Source: CAZUMW01 sp964621615
GTDB lineage: Bacteria > Desulfobacterota > WTBG01 > CAIYCZ01 > CAIRTM01
Reading direction: 5' to 3'
Assembly: GCA_964621615.1 (NCBI GenBank)
Contig: CAZUMW010000021.1
Span: forward strand, 6,069-70,068
Length of the DNA: 64,000 bases
The translations under genes were made by a program, and so were the position numbers. Below the pieces are notes generated by a model. That model did no database searches, had not been told where the DNA came from, and saw only the letters and a list, made by a program, of their open reading frames with translations. Below are positions 34,375 through 42,820 of the stretch, piece after piece. How positions within the stretch are numbered: the stretch's first letter is position 1; every line of letters begins with the position of its first letter.

Positions 34375-35244
34375 TTACCCCCCGTTTTCTATTCGATCAT
34401 ATCGAAGCTGTGTGATCTGTTCGCTAATCAGGCCCATCATAAATATGACAACGGATGAGATTATCAGCAATGCTGACATGTTGGTAAACCGGTGCTGAAC
34501 GACGTAGGTGTACGTGTAGTTTATCAGACCAAGCATAAAAAACAGAAAGCTTACGGGAAGAAAAACAAGCAGGGGAGAGTATAGAGTTGCAATTTTAATT
34601 ATTATTACCAGAAACAGAAAGCCGTCATGAACGATTTTGATCTTGCTTGTACCTTTTCGCTTTTGTGCTCTGATCGGCACATAGCCTACCGACCTGCCGC
34701 TTCGCAAATAGGCTAGCGTAAGCGTGGTCGGGTAGGAGAAGGTGTTGGGAAGAAGGCACAGGTAGCTCAGAACCGTTGATTTTTTCATAACACGGAATCC
34801 TGAAGTCAGATCAGGTATTTTGAACTTGGTTACATAGCTTGCAAGCATATTATAAAAAGAATTGGCAATCCTTCTGAAAACATTTGCGTGGGTGGACGGG
34901 GCCCTTGCGCCGACAACCATGTCAAATTCTTCTATATGGCGCAGAAGTTTCGGGATATCTGACGGATCATGCTGCCCGTCTCCGTCCATCAAAACGATAA
35001 CATCACCGCTTGCAGCCCTGATGCCTGTTTTAACAGCCGCACCGTTGCCGATGTTATACGGGTGGTTAATAACTGTTGCGCCGCAATTCCTGGCAGCCGA
35101 TTCAGTATTATCTGTGGAGGCATCATTTATCACAATAATTTCACTGTCAGGTGCGTGTGACTTAACCTCCTGTATGACGCGTGCAATCGATGCGCTTTCA
35201 TTATGGGCTGGAATGACGACCGATACGTTCATATTATTGGCCAA
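34375..35244 (-). CDS. Polyprenyl-phosphate glycosyltransferase, GT2 family (DPM1/GtrB-like)
   Basis: A membrane-attached GT2 of 289 residues: catalytic domain ~1-210 with VVIPAHNESASI, IIVINDASTDNT, MDGDGQHDP (DXD-type metal site) and LTSGFRVMKK, and then two C-terminal TM segments (~215-240 and 258-280). This layout belongs to enzymes charging dolichol/undecaprenyl phosphate with a hexose. It is probably co-transcribed with the downstream STT3-like gene (14 bp) and supplies its lipid-linked sugar. Confidence 0.88.
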   Translation of the reverse strand: MANNMNVSVVIPAHNESASIARVIQEVKSHAPDSEIIVINDASTDNTESAARNCGATVINHPYNIGNGAAVKTGIRAASGDVIVLMDGDGQHDPSDIPKLLRHIEEFDMVVGARAPSTHANVFRRIANSFYNMLASYVTKFKIPDLTSGFRVMKKSTVLSYLCLLPNTFSYPTTLTLAYLRSGRSVGYVPIRAQKRKGTSKIKIVHDGFLFLVIIIKIATLYSPLLVFLPVSFLFFMLGLINYTYTYVVQHRFTNMSALLIISSVVIFMMGLISEQITQLRYDRIENGG

Positions 35245-35362
35245 AGAGTTTGTATTGGTACATTGAAACTGAAGAAATTCAGGATAATTAAGGGAGTATA
35301 GTTGAATACATACCGTGAGTCAAGATTGAATTGTGTAATACGAAGTTTAATCTGATGGTTCA

Positions 35363-36745
35363 CTATTTCCCGATACAAAACCGGCTGAAAACGGAATCTA
35401 GAACATCATCAGGCACGCATTCCCCGGTTATTTCACCAAGCATATTCAGGGCTTCATGCAAATCAACCGCTGCAAGCTCACTGGGTGCGTGTTTGCCTGC
35501 AGCATCCTGAAACCGAAGAAGTGAATCCCGGCACCGCATCAGCGCGTCTTTATGGCGCTCGTTTGTAAGCACAATTCCATTGTGCGAACATTGCACACCG
35601 CTTCGAACCCGGCGAACGATCATATCTTTGAGGGCGCCGATGCCGGTACCGCACTTTGCTGATACGTGCAATGGTTTCAAGGCATGCATATGTTTCGGGA
35701 ATTGCGAATGGTCGGTTATTTGTGGAAGGTCGCTTTTGTTTATAACGGTGATTGCCTGCACATTGTTAACTGTTTTACAGATTTTACGGTCATTGCCGTC
35801 AAATGCGGCGCTCCCGTCAACAACAAAAATGACAAGATCTGATGAGGAGATTTTTTCACTGGTGCGCTCCATGCCAAGCGCCTCAATCATATCAGCGCCG
35901 TCATGAACACCTGCCGTATCATACAGATTTATCTGAAAGCCGTCCATAATGACCGTTTCACCGATAATGTCACGGGTTGTGCCCGGAACAGGAGTTACTA
36001 TAGCGCGATCGCTGCAGACAAGAGCGTTCAGAAGGCTGGATTTGCCGACATTGGGCTTGCCGGCAATAACAACATCCACGCCGCGCCGCTGTATTCGACC
36101 TGATTCATAGGTTGCAAGCAGTTTATTTATTTTGCTAATGGCGCTGCAGCTTTTTTCAATCAGCTCTTCAGCTGATATACATGATGTTTCATCTTCACAA
36201 AAATCTATATCAGCTTCCACAAGCGCTTTTATTTCTATAAGGGAATCTCGTATTTCATATAAATGACGGGAAAGTGTGCCGCCCAACTGACGTGAGGCAA
36301 TTTTCAGCCCGGCTTCAGTTTGTGATTCGATTATATCAATGACTGCCTCAGCCTTTGCAAGATCGATGCGGCCGTTAAGAAAAGCCCGTTTGGTAAATTC
36401 TCCCGCCTCGGCCGGGCGCGCTCCGCACCTGCAGGCAATCTGTAAAATTTTCTCAATAACCGCAAGCCCGCTGTGACAGTTGATTTCCACAATATCCTCG
36501 GCAGTGTATGAGCGGGGTCCCTCCATATATGAAACAAGGGCCTCATCGATTGCAGCATTTTCATCCGGATCATAAACGATACCGTAATAGAGGCGGTGGG
36601 AAACAGGATATGCAGCGGAAAAGTGTTTTGATTTAAAAAACCGGGATACTGTGGACACAGCATCCCGGCCGCTTATTTTCACTATGCCGATCCCGCCATA
36701 GCCGCGGGGGGTTGAAATAGCAGCTATTGTATCGTTTCTGTACAT
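35363..36745 (-). CDS. mnmE: tRNA modification GTPase MnmE
   Basis: A GTPase of about 460 residues (start at MYRNDTIAAISTP; an earlier Met at 36769 is possible). N-terminal formyl-THF-binding domain with DTIAAISTPRGYGGIGIVKISG (in pieces), helical domain, and a G domain with G1 GKPNVGKSSLLN, G2 PGTTRD, G3 DTAGVHD, G4 NKSD, and the C-terminal FCIGK in which the Cys is needed for tRNA modification. With MnmG it makes 5-carboxymethylaminomethyl-uridine at the wobble position. It is the last gene of the rpmH-rnpA-yidD-yidC-khpB-mnmE series. Confidence 0.96.
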   Translation of the reverse strand: MYRNDTIAAISTPRGYGGIGIVKISGRDAVSTVSRFFKSKHFSAAYPVSHRLYYGIVYDPDENAAIDEALVSYMEGPRSYTAEDIVEINCHSGLAVIEKILQIACRCGARPAEAGEFTKRAFLNGRIDLAKAEAVIDIIESQTEAGLKIASRQLGGTLSRHLYEIRDSLIEIKALVEADIDFCEDETSCISAEELIEKSCSAISKINKLLATYESGRIQRRGVDVVIAGKPNVGKSSLLNALVCSDRAIVTPVPGTTRDIIGETVIMDGFQINLYDTAGVHDGADMIEALGMERTSEKISSSDLVIFVVDGSAAFDGNDRKICKTVNNVQAITVINKSDLPQITDHSQFPKHMHALKPLHVSAKCGTGIGALKDMIVRRVRSGVQCSHNGIVLTNERHKDALMRCRDSLLRFQDAAGKHAPSELAAVDLHEALNMLGEITGECVPDDVLDSVFSRFCIGK

Positions 36746-36828
36746 ATCCCGGTATATACTGGCGTTCATGACGGCTGCCCCATTGCCTTTATACCACATG
36801 AGACGGTTTCAAGGCACAGCAGCCGAAG

Positions 36829-37491
36829 CTATGAAGATCGCTGTTTTGAGGCACTTTTGGGTGCGATTACAACTTTTTTTAACGGCCCGTCCCCCTTGCT
36901 CCATGTTGTCAGATTGCCGTCTTTTTTTAGCGTTCGGTGTATAATGCGACGCTCGCTTGATGTCAGGGGAGACGTATTGACCGGAGTTTGCTCTTTTTTG
37001 ACTTTGTCACTCAGCCGTTTCGCCATGGTAATGAGATTTCCGATCTGGCGGGAGCGATACGATTCTGAATCGACGATAACAGGCGGTATATCCTTAAATT
37101 TGTTCATGCGGATCTTATTTATTATGTACTGCAAGGCATCAAGCGTTTGACCGTGCTTTCCGATAAATATGCCGCTTCCCTGAGCTTTTATGTGCAGCAC
37201 TGTTTCCTTGTGCAGGGTCTTTATTTCAACATCTGCGGGCGGATGAACCATCTTGACGATTGTTTCAAGAATGTGCTTTAATTCGTCAACGGATTCAGCT
37301 GTGTTTCTTTTTTGCTGATCATTAAATTGAGCCCGGATTCTGGCTTTTTTGCCCGAAAAAAAAGATAGTAGTTTGCCGGGGCCCTCTTCAAGTATATCAA
37401 TATGCAGATTATCCTCAGTTGTATTGAAATGCCGGCAGGCAATCACTATTGCTTTTTCGACCGTTTTGGCTTCGAATTCGGCTGAGCGCAT
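36829..37491 (-). CDS. khpB: RNA-binding protein KhpB (Jag)
   Basis: A protein of 220 residues: Jag-N domain (EFEAKTVEKAIVIACRHF), KH domain (VLHIKAQGSGIFIGKHGQTL, GxxG as GKHG) and R3H domain (SYRSRQIGNLITMAKR, with the R-x3-H-type region NTSPLTSSERRIIHRTL). KhpB binds RNA and influences cell-wall and division functions in several bacteria. Its start lies inside the 3' end of yidC (46-bp overlap), which is supported by the family's typical N-terminus, so the two are translationally linked. Confidence 0.93.
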   Translation of the reverse strand: MRSAEFEAKTVEKAIVIACRHFNTTEDNLHIDILEEGPGKLLSFFSGKKARIRAQFNDQQKRNTAESVDELKHILETIVKMVHPPADVEIKTLHKETVLHIKAQGSGIFIGKHGQTLDALQYIINKIRMNKFKDIPPVIVDSESYRSRQIGNLITMAKRLSDKVKKEQTPVNTSPLTSSERRIIHRTLKKDGNLTTWSKGDGPLKKVVIAPKSASKQRSS

Positions 37492-39236
37492 GCTGTACTA
37501 CCTCCTGAGTCGTGGGATTTTTTGTTGATATATAGCTGCTGAACTATGGATAGAACATTGTTTATCAGCCAGTATATGACAAGGCCCGCAGGGAAATTAA
37601 GAAACATAACTGTAAAGATAATGGGCATGAACATCATCATGCGCGCCTGTGCGGGGTCAGCGGCAGTAGGGGTCATCCGCTGCTGCAAAAGCATGGATGC
37701 TCCCATTACAATCGGCGCGATGTAGGTGGGGTCTTTGGCTGATAAATCGTTAATCCAGAATGAAATAAAATTTGCATGTCGCAATTCAATTGAGTCCATA
37801 AGCGTTCGGTACAGGGCTATAAAAACAGGAATCTGGAGCAGTATGGGCAGACAGCCCCCGAACGGGTTTACTTTATATTTACGGTACAGCGACATTTGCT
37901 GTCGGGCGAACTCCTCTTTGTCGTCTTTGTACTTTTCTTTGAGCTTTTGCAGCTCCGGCTGAATCTGCTGCATGCCCTTCATTGACTTCATGCTGGTATT
38001 GGTCAGAGGCCAGAAAAGCAGTTTGATTATAACGGTGATAAGTATTATGGCGAGCCCGTAATTACCCAGAAAGCTGTAGAAAAATTTCAGGCTTACAAGG
38101 AGCGGCTTTGCTATAATGTCAAACATGCCGAAATCGATCGTTTTTTCAAGATGTGCTCCCTGTTTTTCAAGTATATCAATATCTTTCGGACCCAGGTACA
38201 GCATGCAGGAAATTGACTGGCGCTCCTCAGGTTCGAGCGACAATGCTGGGAATATAATCTGATAGGCGGCTGTGTTTTCCGAGGAGGAAACGTGCACCTG
38301 AAAGGGTGCATGAGACTGCGGAATAATTGAAGATATAAAATATTTCTCCTCAAATGATGTCCACTTTATATTCTCACCGTCCAGCACGTACGGCTCCTCT
38401 ATATCGCCGAGCTCTTTTTTCTCTACGCTGTCTTTCAGAAAATATGAGAACTGGACACTGTTATGAAAACGGCCGCTGAAAAGCCCTCCGCCGCCGTTCT
38501 CGGTGCGGGGGGCGGTCCATTCTATGAACGGGTTGCCGGTCATTGTTTTTTTAGAAGAGTTTGAAAACGTAAGGTCAAGCCGGATAGCATATGTATCCTT
38601 TAAAATGCTGAATTTTTTTTCAAGCACAACACCGTCGCTGAACCGCCTTGCAAAACGTAATACAGTGTCTTCTGAGACGGAGTTAGAGGAAGCGGTGGTG
38701 CCGGCAAGCTGCCATGGCGTATCTTCAGGAACCTGGCCGGATTCGTTAATAATTGATGTTCGCAGGGGAAGACGCCGGCCGGGGCCGAGCGTTATGAGTT
38801 CTTTCAGCTTTTTGCCTGCATCGCGATCTTCGGGTTCGCCTGAAAACAATTTTCTGAACAGCTTTACAATGCCGGGACTTTCAATGGATTCCTTATAGGT
38901 GTGAAGCTTAAAGCTCTCCAGGCTGGCATTCCGCTTGTCAAACAAAGCGGTATACAAGTCAGTAGTAACGCATATCGTTTCCCCTGGAGAGGCCGGAGGT
39001 GTTTCGTCAATAGAGGACAGCACATCAGGTGAGAAATCCGCTTCAGATTTTTCTTTTGGCTCAGGCGGGCGCTGGCCCGATTGTGCTGTGTGCGGCAAGG
39101 AACGGTTATCTGCTGTTTTTTGTTTGCCGGTTTTATCAGCAGGCGGAGGAGGCGCGGGTGCAAAAAGCCACTGATACAGTATAAGAACAGCCATGGAAAG
39201 AATAATTGCTGCAAAAAGGCGTTTTTCGTTATCCAT
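37446..39236 (-). CDS. yidC: Membrane protein insertase YidC
   Basis: An insertase of about 596 residues (start MDNEKRLFAAIILSM; frame open to 39272). The Gram-negative layout is complete: TM1, a large periplasmic beta domain (~50-350) and five conserved C-terminal TMs with YGLAIILITVIIKLLFWP, KYKDDKEEFARQQMSLYRKYKVNP (in pieces) and CLPILLQIPVFIALYRTL. The positively charged substrate groove Arg lies in the first of these, as expected (region IKLLFWPLTNTS). A basic C-terminal tail (KPKRSKKQ) may touch ribosomes. Neighbours rpmH, rnpA, yidD and khpB follow the universal order. Confidence 0.96.
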   Translation of the reverse strand: MDNEKRLFAAIILSMAVLILYQWLFAPAPPPPADKTGKQKTADNRSLPHTAQSGQRPPEPKEKSEADFSPDVLSSIDETPPASPGETICVTTDLYTALFDKRNASLESFKLHTYKESIESPGIVKLFRKLFSGEPEDRDAGKKLKELITLGPGRRLPLRTSIINESGQVPEDTPWQLAGTTASSNSVSEDTVLRFARRFSDGVVLEKKFSILKDTYAIRLDLTFSNSSKKTMTGNPFIEWTAPRTENGGGGLFSGRFHNSVQFSYFLKDSVEKKELGDIEEPYVLDGENIKWTSFEEKYFISSIIPQSHAPFQVHVSSSENTAAYQIIFPALSLEPEERQSISCMLYLGPKDIDILEKQGAHLEKTIDFGMFDIIAKPLLVSLKFFYSFLGNYGLAIILITVIIKLLFWPLTNTSMKSMKGMQQIQPELQKLKEKYKDDKEEFARQQMSLYRKYKVNPFGGCLPILLQIPVFIALYRTLMDSIELRHANFISFWINDLSAKDPTYIAPIVMGASMLLQQRMTPTAADPAQARMMMFMPIIFTVMFLNFPAGLVIYWLINNVLSIVQQLYINKKSHDSGGSTACAQPNSKPKRSKKQ

Positions 39237-39367
39237 TGAATATAATTCCCGCAAATAATAATTTATACACACATTCGGTCAATGATACCACCGAGATCAG
39301 TACAGCACACACAACATGTGACAGCATGACAGCCTAAAAGATTAATAGTATGGAAAGAACAAATCTG

Positions 39368-39601
39368 TCAGATCGGATCGTATCCGCCGGGAGAGAAGGG
39401 GTGACAGCGTAATATTCTCTTGCAGGACAGCAGCAGCGCCTTTGGAAAAGAGTATTTCTTAAATGCAGCTACTGCATAGGCCGAGCAGGTTGGGGTGAAG
39501 CGGCACTGAGAACCTAACACAGGGGATAAAAGCAGCTGATACGATCTGATTAATACTATTGCCGCTTTGTTGGTTGCGTTCATTTGTTGACTGGCAAGCA
39601 A
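39368..39601 (-). CDS. yidD: Membrane protein insertion efficiency factor YidD
   Basis: A small protein of 77 residues with the YidD signature LIRSYQLLLSPVLGSQCRFTPTCSAYAVAAF (present in pieces such as RFTPTCSAYA) and the end CHPFSPGGYDPI. It is a short amphipathic membrane-associated helper of YidC. The start may be the first Met or MNATNK six codons later. Confidence 0.95.
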   Translation of the reverse strand: MLASQQMNATNKAAIVLIRSYQLLLSPVLGSQCRFTPTCSAYAVAAFKKYSFPKALLLSCKRILRCHPFSPGGYDPI

Positions 39602-39633
39602 TGTAATTTCTGCCTGTTATGCATTATGCGTAT

Positions 39634-40014
39634 TCAGCGATTCATGCGGAGACAGTGCTTTTCTGACGGATCAACGCTGTCTCTGCCGAACATACCGTTG
39701 AGTTCGCGGCACATCTGATGATAGGTTAAACGATGCGCACCCTTTTTGGCCGTAATGACAATATCGCACGATTCAGGCAGATAGTATTTATGCACCCTGA
39801 AATATTCCCGCAGTCGCCTTTTAATATAATTTCTTTGTACCGATTTGCCCACCCGCTTGCTGACGGTGACTCCCAATCGTCTCCAAGACAGTTTGTTCTG
39901 TAAGAGCGAAATTTTAAAATGCTCGGATTCTTTCTTATCTCCTTTTTTATATACGCTGATAAATTCGGTATGATTGTGTATTCGCTCTTTGTGTGAAAAA
40001 GTAAATCGCTTCAT
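39634..40014 (-). CDS. rnpA: Ribonuclease P protein component
   Basis: A protein of 126 residues from MKRFTFSHKER. The RNR motif region is clear: RRLGVTVSKRVGKSVQRNYIKRRLREYFR, visible as KRVGKSVQRN and IKRRLREYFR. It binds the RNase P RNA to mature tRNA 5' ends. An earlier in-frame Met at 40035 (MLNYGCY) is less like the family. The gap to rpmH is short (33 bp). No strong Shine-Dalgarno is seen. Confidence 0.94.
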   Translation of the reverse strand: MKRFTFSHKERIHNHTEFISVYKKGDKKESEHFKISLLQNKLSWRRLGVTVSKRVGKSVQRNYIKRRLREYFRVHKYYLPESCDIVITAKKGAHRLTYHQMCRELNGMFGRDSVDPSEKHCLRMNR

Positions 40015-40047
40015 GTAACAACCATAGTTAAGCATGGCTGTATTTGA

Positions 40048-40182
40048 TTATGCGCTCAGCCGTTTTCTGCCCCGTCGGCGCCGCCGTTTTATTACCTGCT
40101 GGCCGGCTTTTGTGCTCATGCGATGAAGGAACCCGTGCTTACGTTTTCTTTTTAGATTGCTTGGCTGAAATGTCCGTTTCAA
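40048..40182 (-). CDS. rpmH: 50S ribosomal protein L34 (TTG start)
   Basis: A complete L34 of 44 residues: MKRTFQPSNLKRKRKHGFLH at the start and GQQVIKRRRRRGRKRLSA at the end. The start codon is TTG (complement of CAA at 40180-40182) with AGGAG seven bases upstream. It heads the rpmH-rnpA-yidD-yidC-khpB-mnmE minus-strand series. dnaA, which precedes rpmH in many bacteria, is not here; instead the NtrY/NtrX-LpxC operon is divergent from it. Confidence 0.95.
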   Translation of the reverse strand: MKRTFQPSNLKRKRKHGFLHRMSTKAGQQVIKRRRRRGRKRLSA

Positions 40183-40275
40183 AACGATCTCCTCTGCGTG
40201 TTGAAATATGTTTACTGGTTGATACGGTTCCTGCTATAGTGCTCAGCTATAAAATCGCTCTGTGCAACCTATCTT

Positions 40276-40303
40276 CTTATAACCTGTCGCGTTTTTTTGT
40301 CCA
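40276..40303 (-). promoter_or_regulatory. Candidate promoter for rpmH
   Basis: On the minus strand, TGGACA (40298-40303), a 16-bp spacer, and TATAAG (40276-40281), about 95 bp upstream of the TTG start of rpmH. Both hexamers match consensus at 5 of 6 positions. Confidence 0.55.
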
Positions 40304-40449
40304 GCGCATCATACTACCAAACACCCGGAAATCGTGTTATGCTGAATGTACCATTTTAACAGCAGGGGCAAGACAGTAAAAGAGCTGGTCATAGAAGAAG
40401 GTGGAATCTAACAAAGGATAAATTTTTAAATAAACATATTTAAATAATA

Positions 40450-40497
40450 TTGTCAAGTAAATTTGGTGTATTATAATAACAAGTATTATAATAACAA
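40450..40497 (+). promoter_or_regulatory. Promoter of the ntrY / ntrX-lpxC operon with duplicated -10 region
   Basis: TTGTCA (40450-40455), a 16-bp spacer, and TATAAT (40472-40477). The -10 lies inside a perfect tandem repeat of GTATTATAATAACAA (40468-40482 and 40483-40497), so a second TATAAT occurs at 40487-40492, 15 bp on. The NtrY start codon is ~80-100 bp downstream. The surrounding 40415-40500 is strongly AT-rich. Confidence 0.75.
40468..40497. repeat. Perfect 2 x 15-bp tandem repeat carrying TATAAT
   Basis: GTATTATAATAACAA is repeated exactly at 40468-40482 and 40483-40497. Each unit includes one TATAAT. Confidence 0.95.
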
Positions 40498-40578
40498 TTT
40501 TGGCCGGCAGCGGCAACCGGAATAGCGTTTCCCTTTTTATTTCAGCTTTGCCTGCACGGCGGAAGATACCATATATAT

Positions 40579-42807
40579 ATGACGGCAATTGATATTCAGG
40601 AAAAAAAGAGGCGGCGCAGGGAGCGCACAATAATAATTGTCATTATTGTGCTCGTGGTTGCTCTCACATCGCTTCTGCTTTATGTGACCGGACTTAAGGG
40701 GGAGGCGCTTCTTCCGCAGAATATTCTCGTATTTCTGCTTATCAATGTTAATGCCATTTTGCTGCTGCTGCTTATCTTTCTTGTCGTCCGGAATATTGTT
40801 AAGCTGATTTTCGAGCGGCGAAAAGGAATCCTCGGCTCAAAGCTGCGCACTAAGCTTGTATGCGCCTTTATCGGTCTGTCTCTCATTCCCACGCTGCTTC
40901 TTTTCTGGGTGTCCATAGGCTTTGTTACCAATACCATAGAAAACTGGTTCAGCTTCAAAGTGGACCGCTCCCTGCAGGAAGCCCTTTATGTAACAGAAGT
41001 GTATTATAACAATTCCCAGAAAAACGCACTTTATTATGCGCAGCAGATCAGCAGACAAATTACCGACAATAAATTGCTTAATGAAATGAATCTTGATGCG
41101 CTTGAGGACTTCATCAAACAAAAGCAGCAGGAATACAATCTGGGTGTCGTTGAAGTCTTTTCTTCACAGCTTGAAGAGCTCGTCAAGGTTATGAACCCGC
41201 GGATTCCCGGAAGCGGCTTTATCAGCGCTGAGTCAGGTCTAGTTCAGCAGGCCCTCGACGGCGAGGAGGTAACCAGAACGCAGCCGGTCGGTGACGGGGA
41301 TATCATACGCGGCGTTGTTCCGGTGCTGTCCACATGGAAGAGAAAAGATGTTGTCGGAGCGGTTGTTGTTAATTATTACATAGAAAAAAGCCTGGTTTCC
41401 AAAATGGATACAATATACCGGGCTTTTCAGGAATACAAGCAGCTGAAAGTGTATAAAAAAGAAATTAAGCTCATTTATGTAATACTTCTTTCTGTTGTAA
41501 CGCTTTTGATTATTTTTTCCGCCACCTGGTTCGGTTTTCATCTGTCTAAAATCATTTCTGTACCGATAAGCTCACTGGCAAACGCGACGCAACGAGTTGC
41601 GCAGGGCAACCTTGATTTTCAAATAGAGCCGGCCTCTGACGACGAGATCGGCTCACTGGTTGATGCGTTTAATAAAATGACGCGCGATTTGCATACCAGT
41701 AACGAGCAGGTCAAAAACACCACTAATGATCTTCGCAAAACCATCCGGGAGCTGGATCACCGCAGAATATACATGGAAATTTTACTTGAGAATGTGGCTG
41801 CTGGTGTAATATCGATAAATAATGAAAATATTATCACGACATTCAACAAATCGGCTGAAAACATGCTGCAGCTTCCGATTGAAGAGGCCTTCATGAAGCC
41901 ATACACAGAAGTGTTTTCATCCGAGCCGCTCACCCCGCTGTATGAGTTCATTAATGAAATTTGCAGGTTTCGGCTCCGCTCGGTACAGCGGCAGCTGACC
42001 CTTTCATTTAACAATAAAACAGGATTTCTGTACATCCGCTCAAACATGCTGTTCGATAATGAGGGCAATTATATGGGCCTTGTCATTGTTGCCGAAGACA
42101 TTACGCAGATTCAGCAGGCCCAGCGCGCATATGCGTGGAAGGAGGTTGCCCGCCGCATTGCTCATGAAGTAAAAAATCCGCTTACCCCGATAAAGCTTTC
42201 GGCACAGCGTATACGGAAAAAGTTTTTCCCGCAAATCACCGCCGACAGCAAAATTTTTGACGAATGTACCGCGACCATTATCAATCATGTTGATGAGCTT
42301 AAAACACTGGTAAATGAATTCTCTAATTTTGCAAAAATGCCCGCAACAAACCCGCTTCCAAATGATATTCACGACATTATAGATGAAACCCTGAAGCTGT
42401 ACCGCGAGGCGCATAAAAATGTTATATTCACATGTATAAAAGGTGATGATGTTCCGCGGGTTCGCGTTGACCGCGACCAGATGAAGCGCGTTATGATTAA
42501 TCTGCTTGACAATGCGGTTGTGTCTATGGAAAATGCAGGAGAAGTCACCATCAAAACGTCTTATAATGATACGCTTGAGCTTGTAACCGTAGAAGTTGCT
42601 GATACCGGGCCTGGTGTTCCGAATGACTTGAAACCCAAGCTCTTTGATCCGTATTTTTCCACACGAAAAGGCGGCACCGGCCTGGGCCTCGCAATAGTCA
42701 GCACGATTATTTCCGACCACAGCGGTTACATCAGGGTTCGCGACAACCACCCTCGCGGAACAAGCTTTATAATCGAACTGCCGGTCAATCAGAAATTGAG
42801 CCTGTAA
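40579..42807 (+). CDS. ntrY: NtrY-type membrane sensor histidine kinase
   Basis: A kinase of 742 residues. N-terminal membrane region with TMs near 17-37, 48-70 and 88-110 (TIIIVIIVLVVALTSLLLYV; LRTKLVCAFIGLSLIPTLLL in pieces), a periplasmic sensor (~115-290), TM4 near 293-318, HAMP (~320-370), a PAS domain (~395-500), DHp with RRIAHEVKNPLTPIKLSAQR and HATPase with NLLDNAV, DTGPGVP and GGTGLGLAIVSTI. This is the NtrY architecture. Its partner is the NtrX-like receiver encoded 13 bp downstream, here fused to LpxC. Known NtrYX systems respond to nitrogen, redox or envelope conditions; here the output would act on lipid A synthesis (inference). Confidence 0.92.
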   Translation: MTAIDIQEKKRRRRERTIIIVIIVLVVALTSLLLYVTGLKGEALLPQNILVFLLINVNAILLLLLIFLVVRNIVKLIFERRKGILGSKLRTKLVCAFIGLSLIPTLLLFWVSIGFVTNTIENWFSFKVDRSLQEALYVTEVYYNNSQKNALYYAQQISRQITDNKLLNEMNLDALEDFIKQKQQEYNLGVVEVFSSQLEELVKVMNPRIPGSGFISAESGLVQQALDGEEVTRTQPVGDGDIIRGVVPVLSTWKRKDVVGAVVVNYYIEKSLVSKMDTIYRAFQEYKQLKVYKKEIKLIYVILLSVVTLLIIFSATWFGFHLSKIISVPISSLANATQRVAQGNLDFQIEPASDDEIGSLVDAFNKMTRDLHTSNEQVKNTTNDLRKTIRELDHRRIYMEILLENVAAGVISINNENIITTFNKSAENMLQLPIEEAFMKPYTEVFSSEPLTPLYEFINEICRFRLRSVQRQLTLSFNNKTGFLYIRSNMLFDNEGNYMGLVIVAEDITQIQQAQRAYAWKEVARRIAHEVKNPLTPIKLSAQRIRKKFFPQITADSKIFDECTATIINHVDELKTLVNEFSNFAKMPATNPLPNDIHDIIDETLKLYREAHKNVIFTCIKGDDVPRVRVDRDQMKRVMINLLDNAVVSMENAGEVTIKTSYNDTLELVTVEVADTGPGVPNDLKPKLFDPYFSTRKGGTGLGLAIVSTIISDHSGYIRVRDNHPRGTSFIIELPVNQKLSL

Positions 42808-42820
42808 AAGGGTAGCTATT

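Noticed and set aside
40183..40578. AT-rich region next to rpmH as replication origin
   Set aside because: No cluster of DnaA boxes (TTATCCACA-type) and no dnaA; promoter elements explain the AT-rich sequence.
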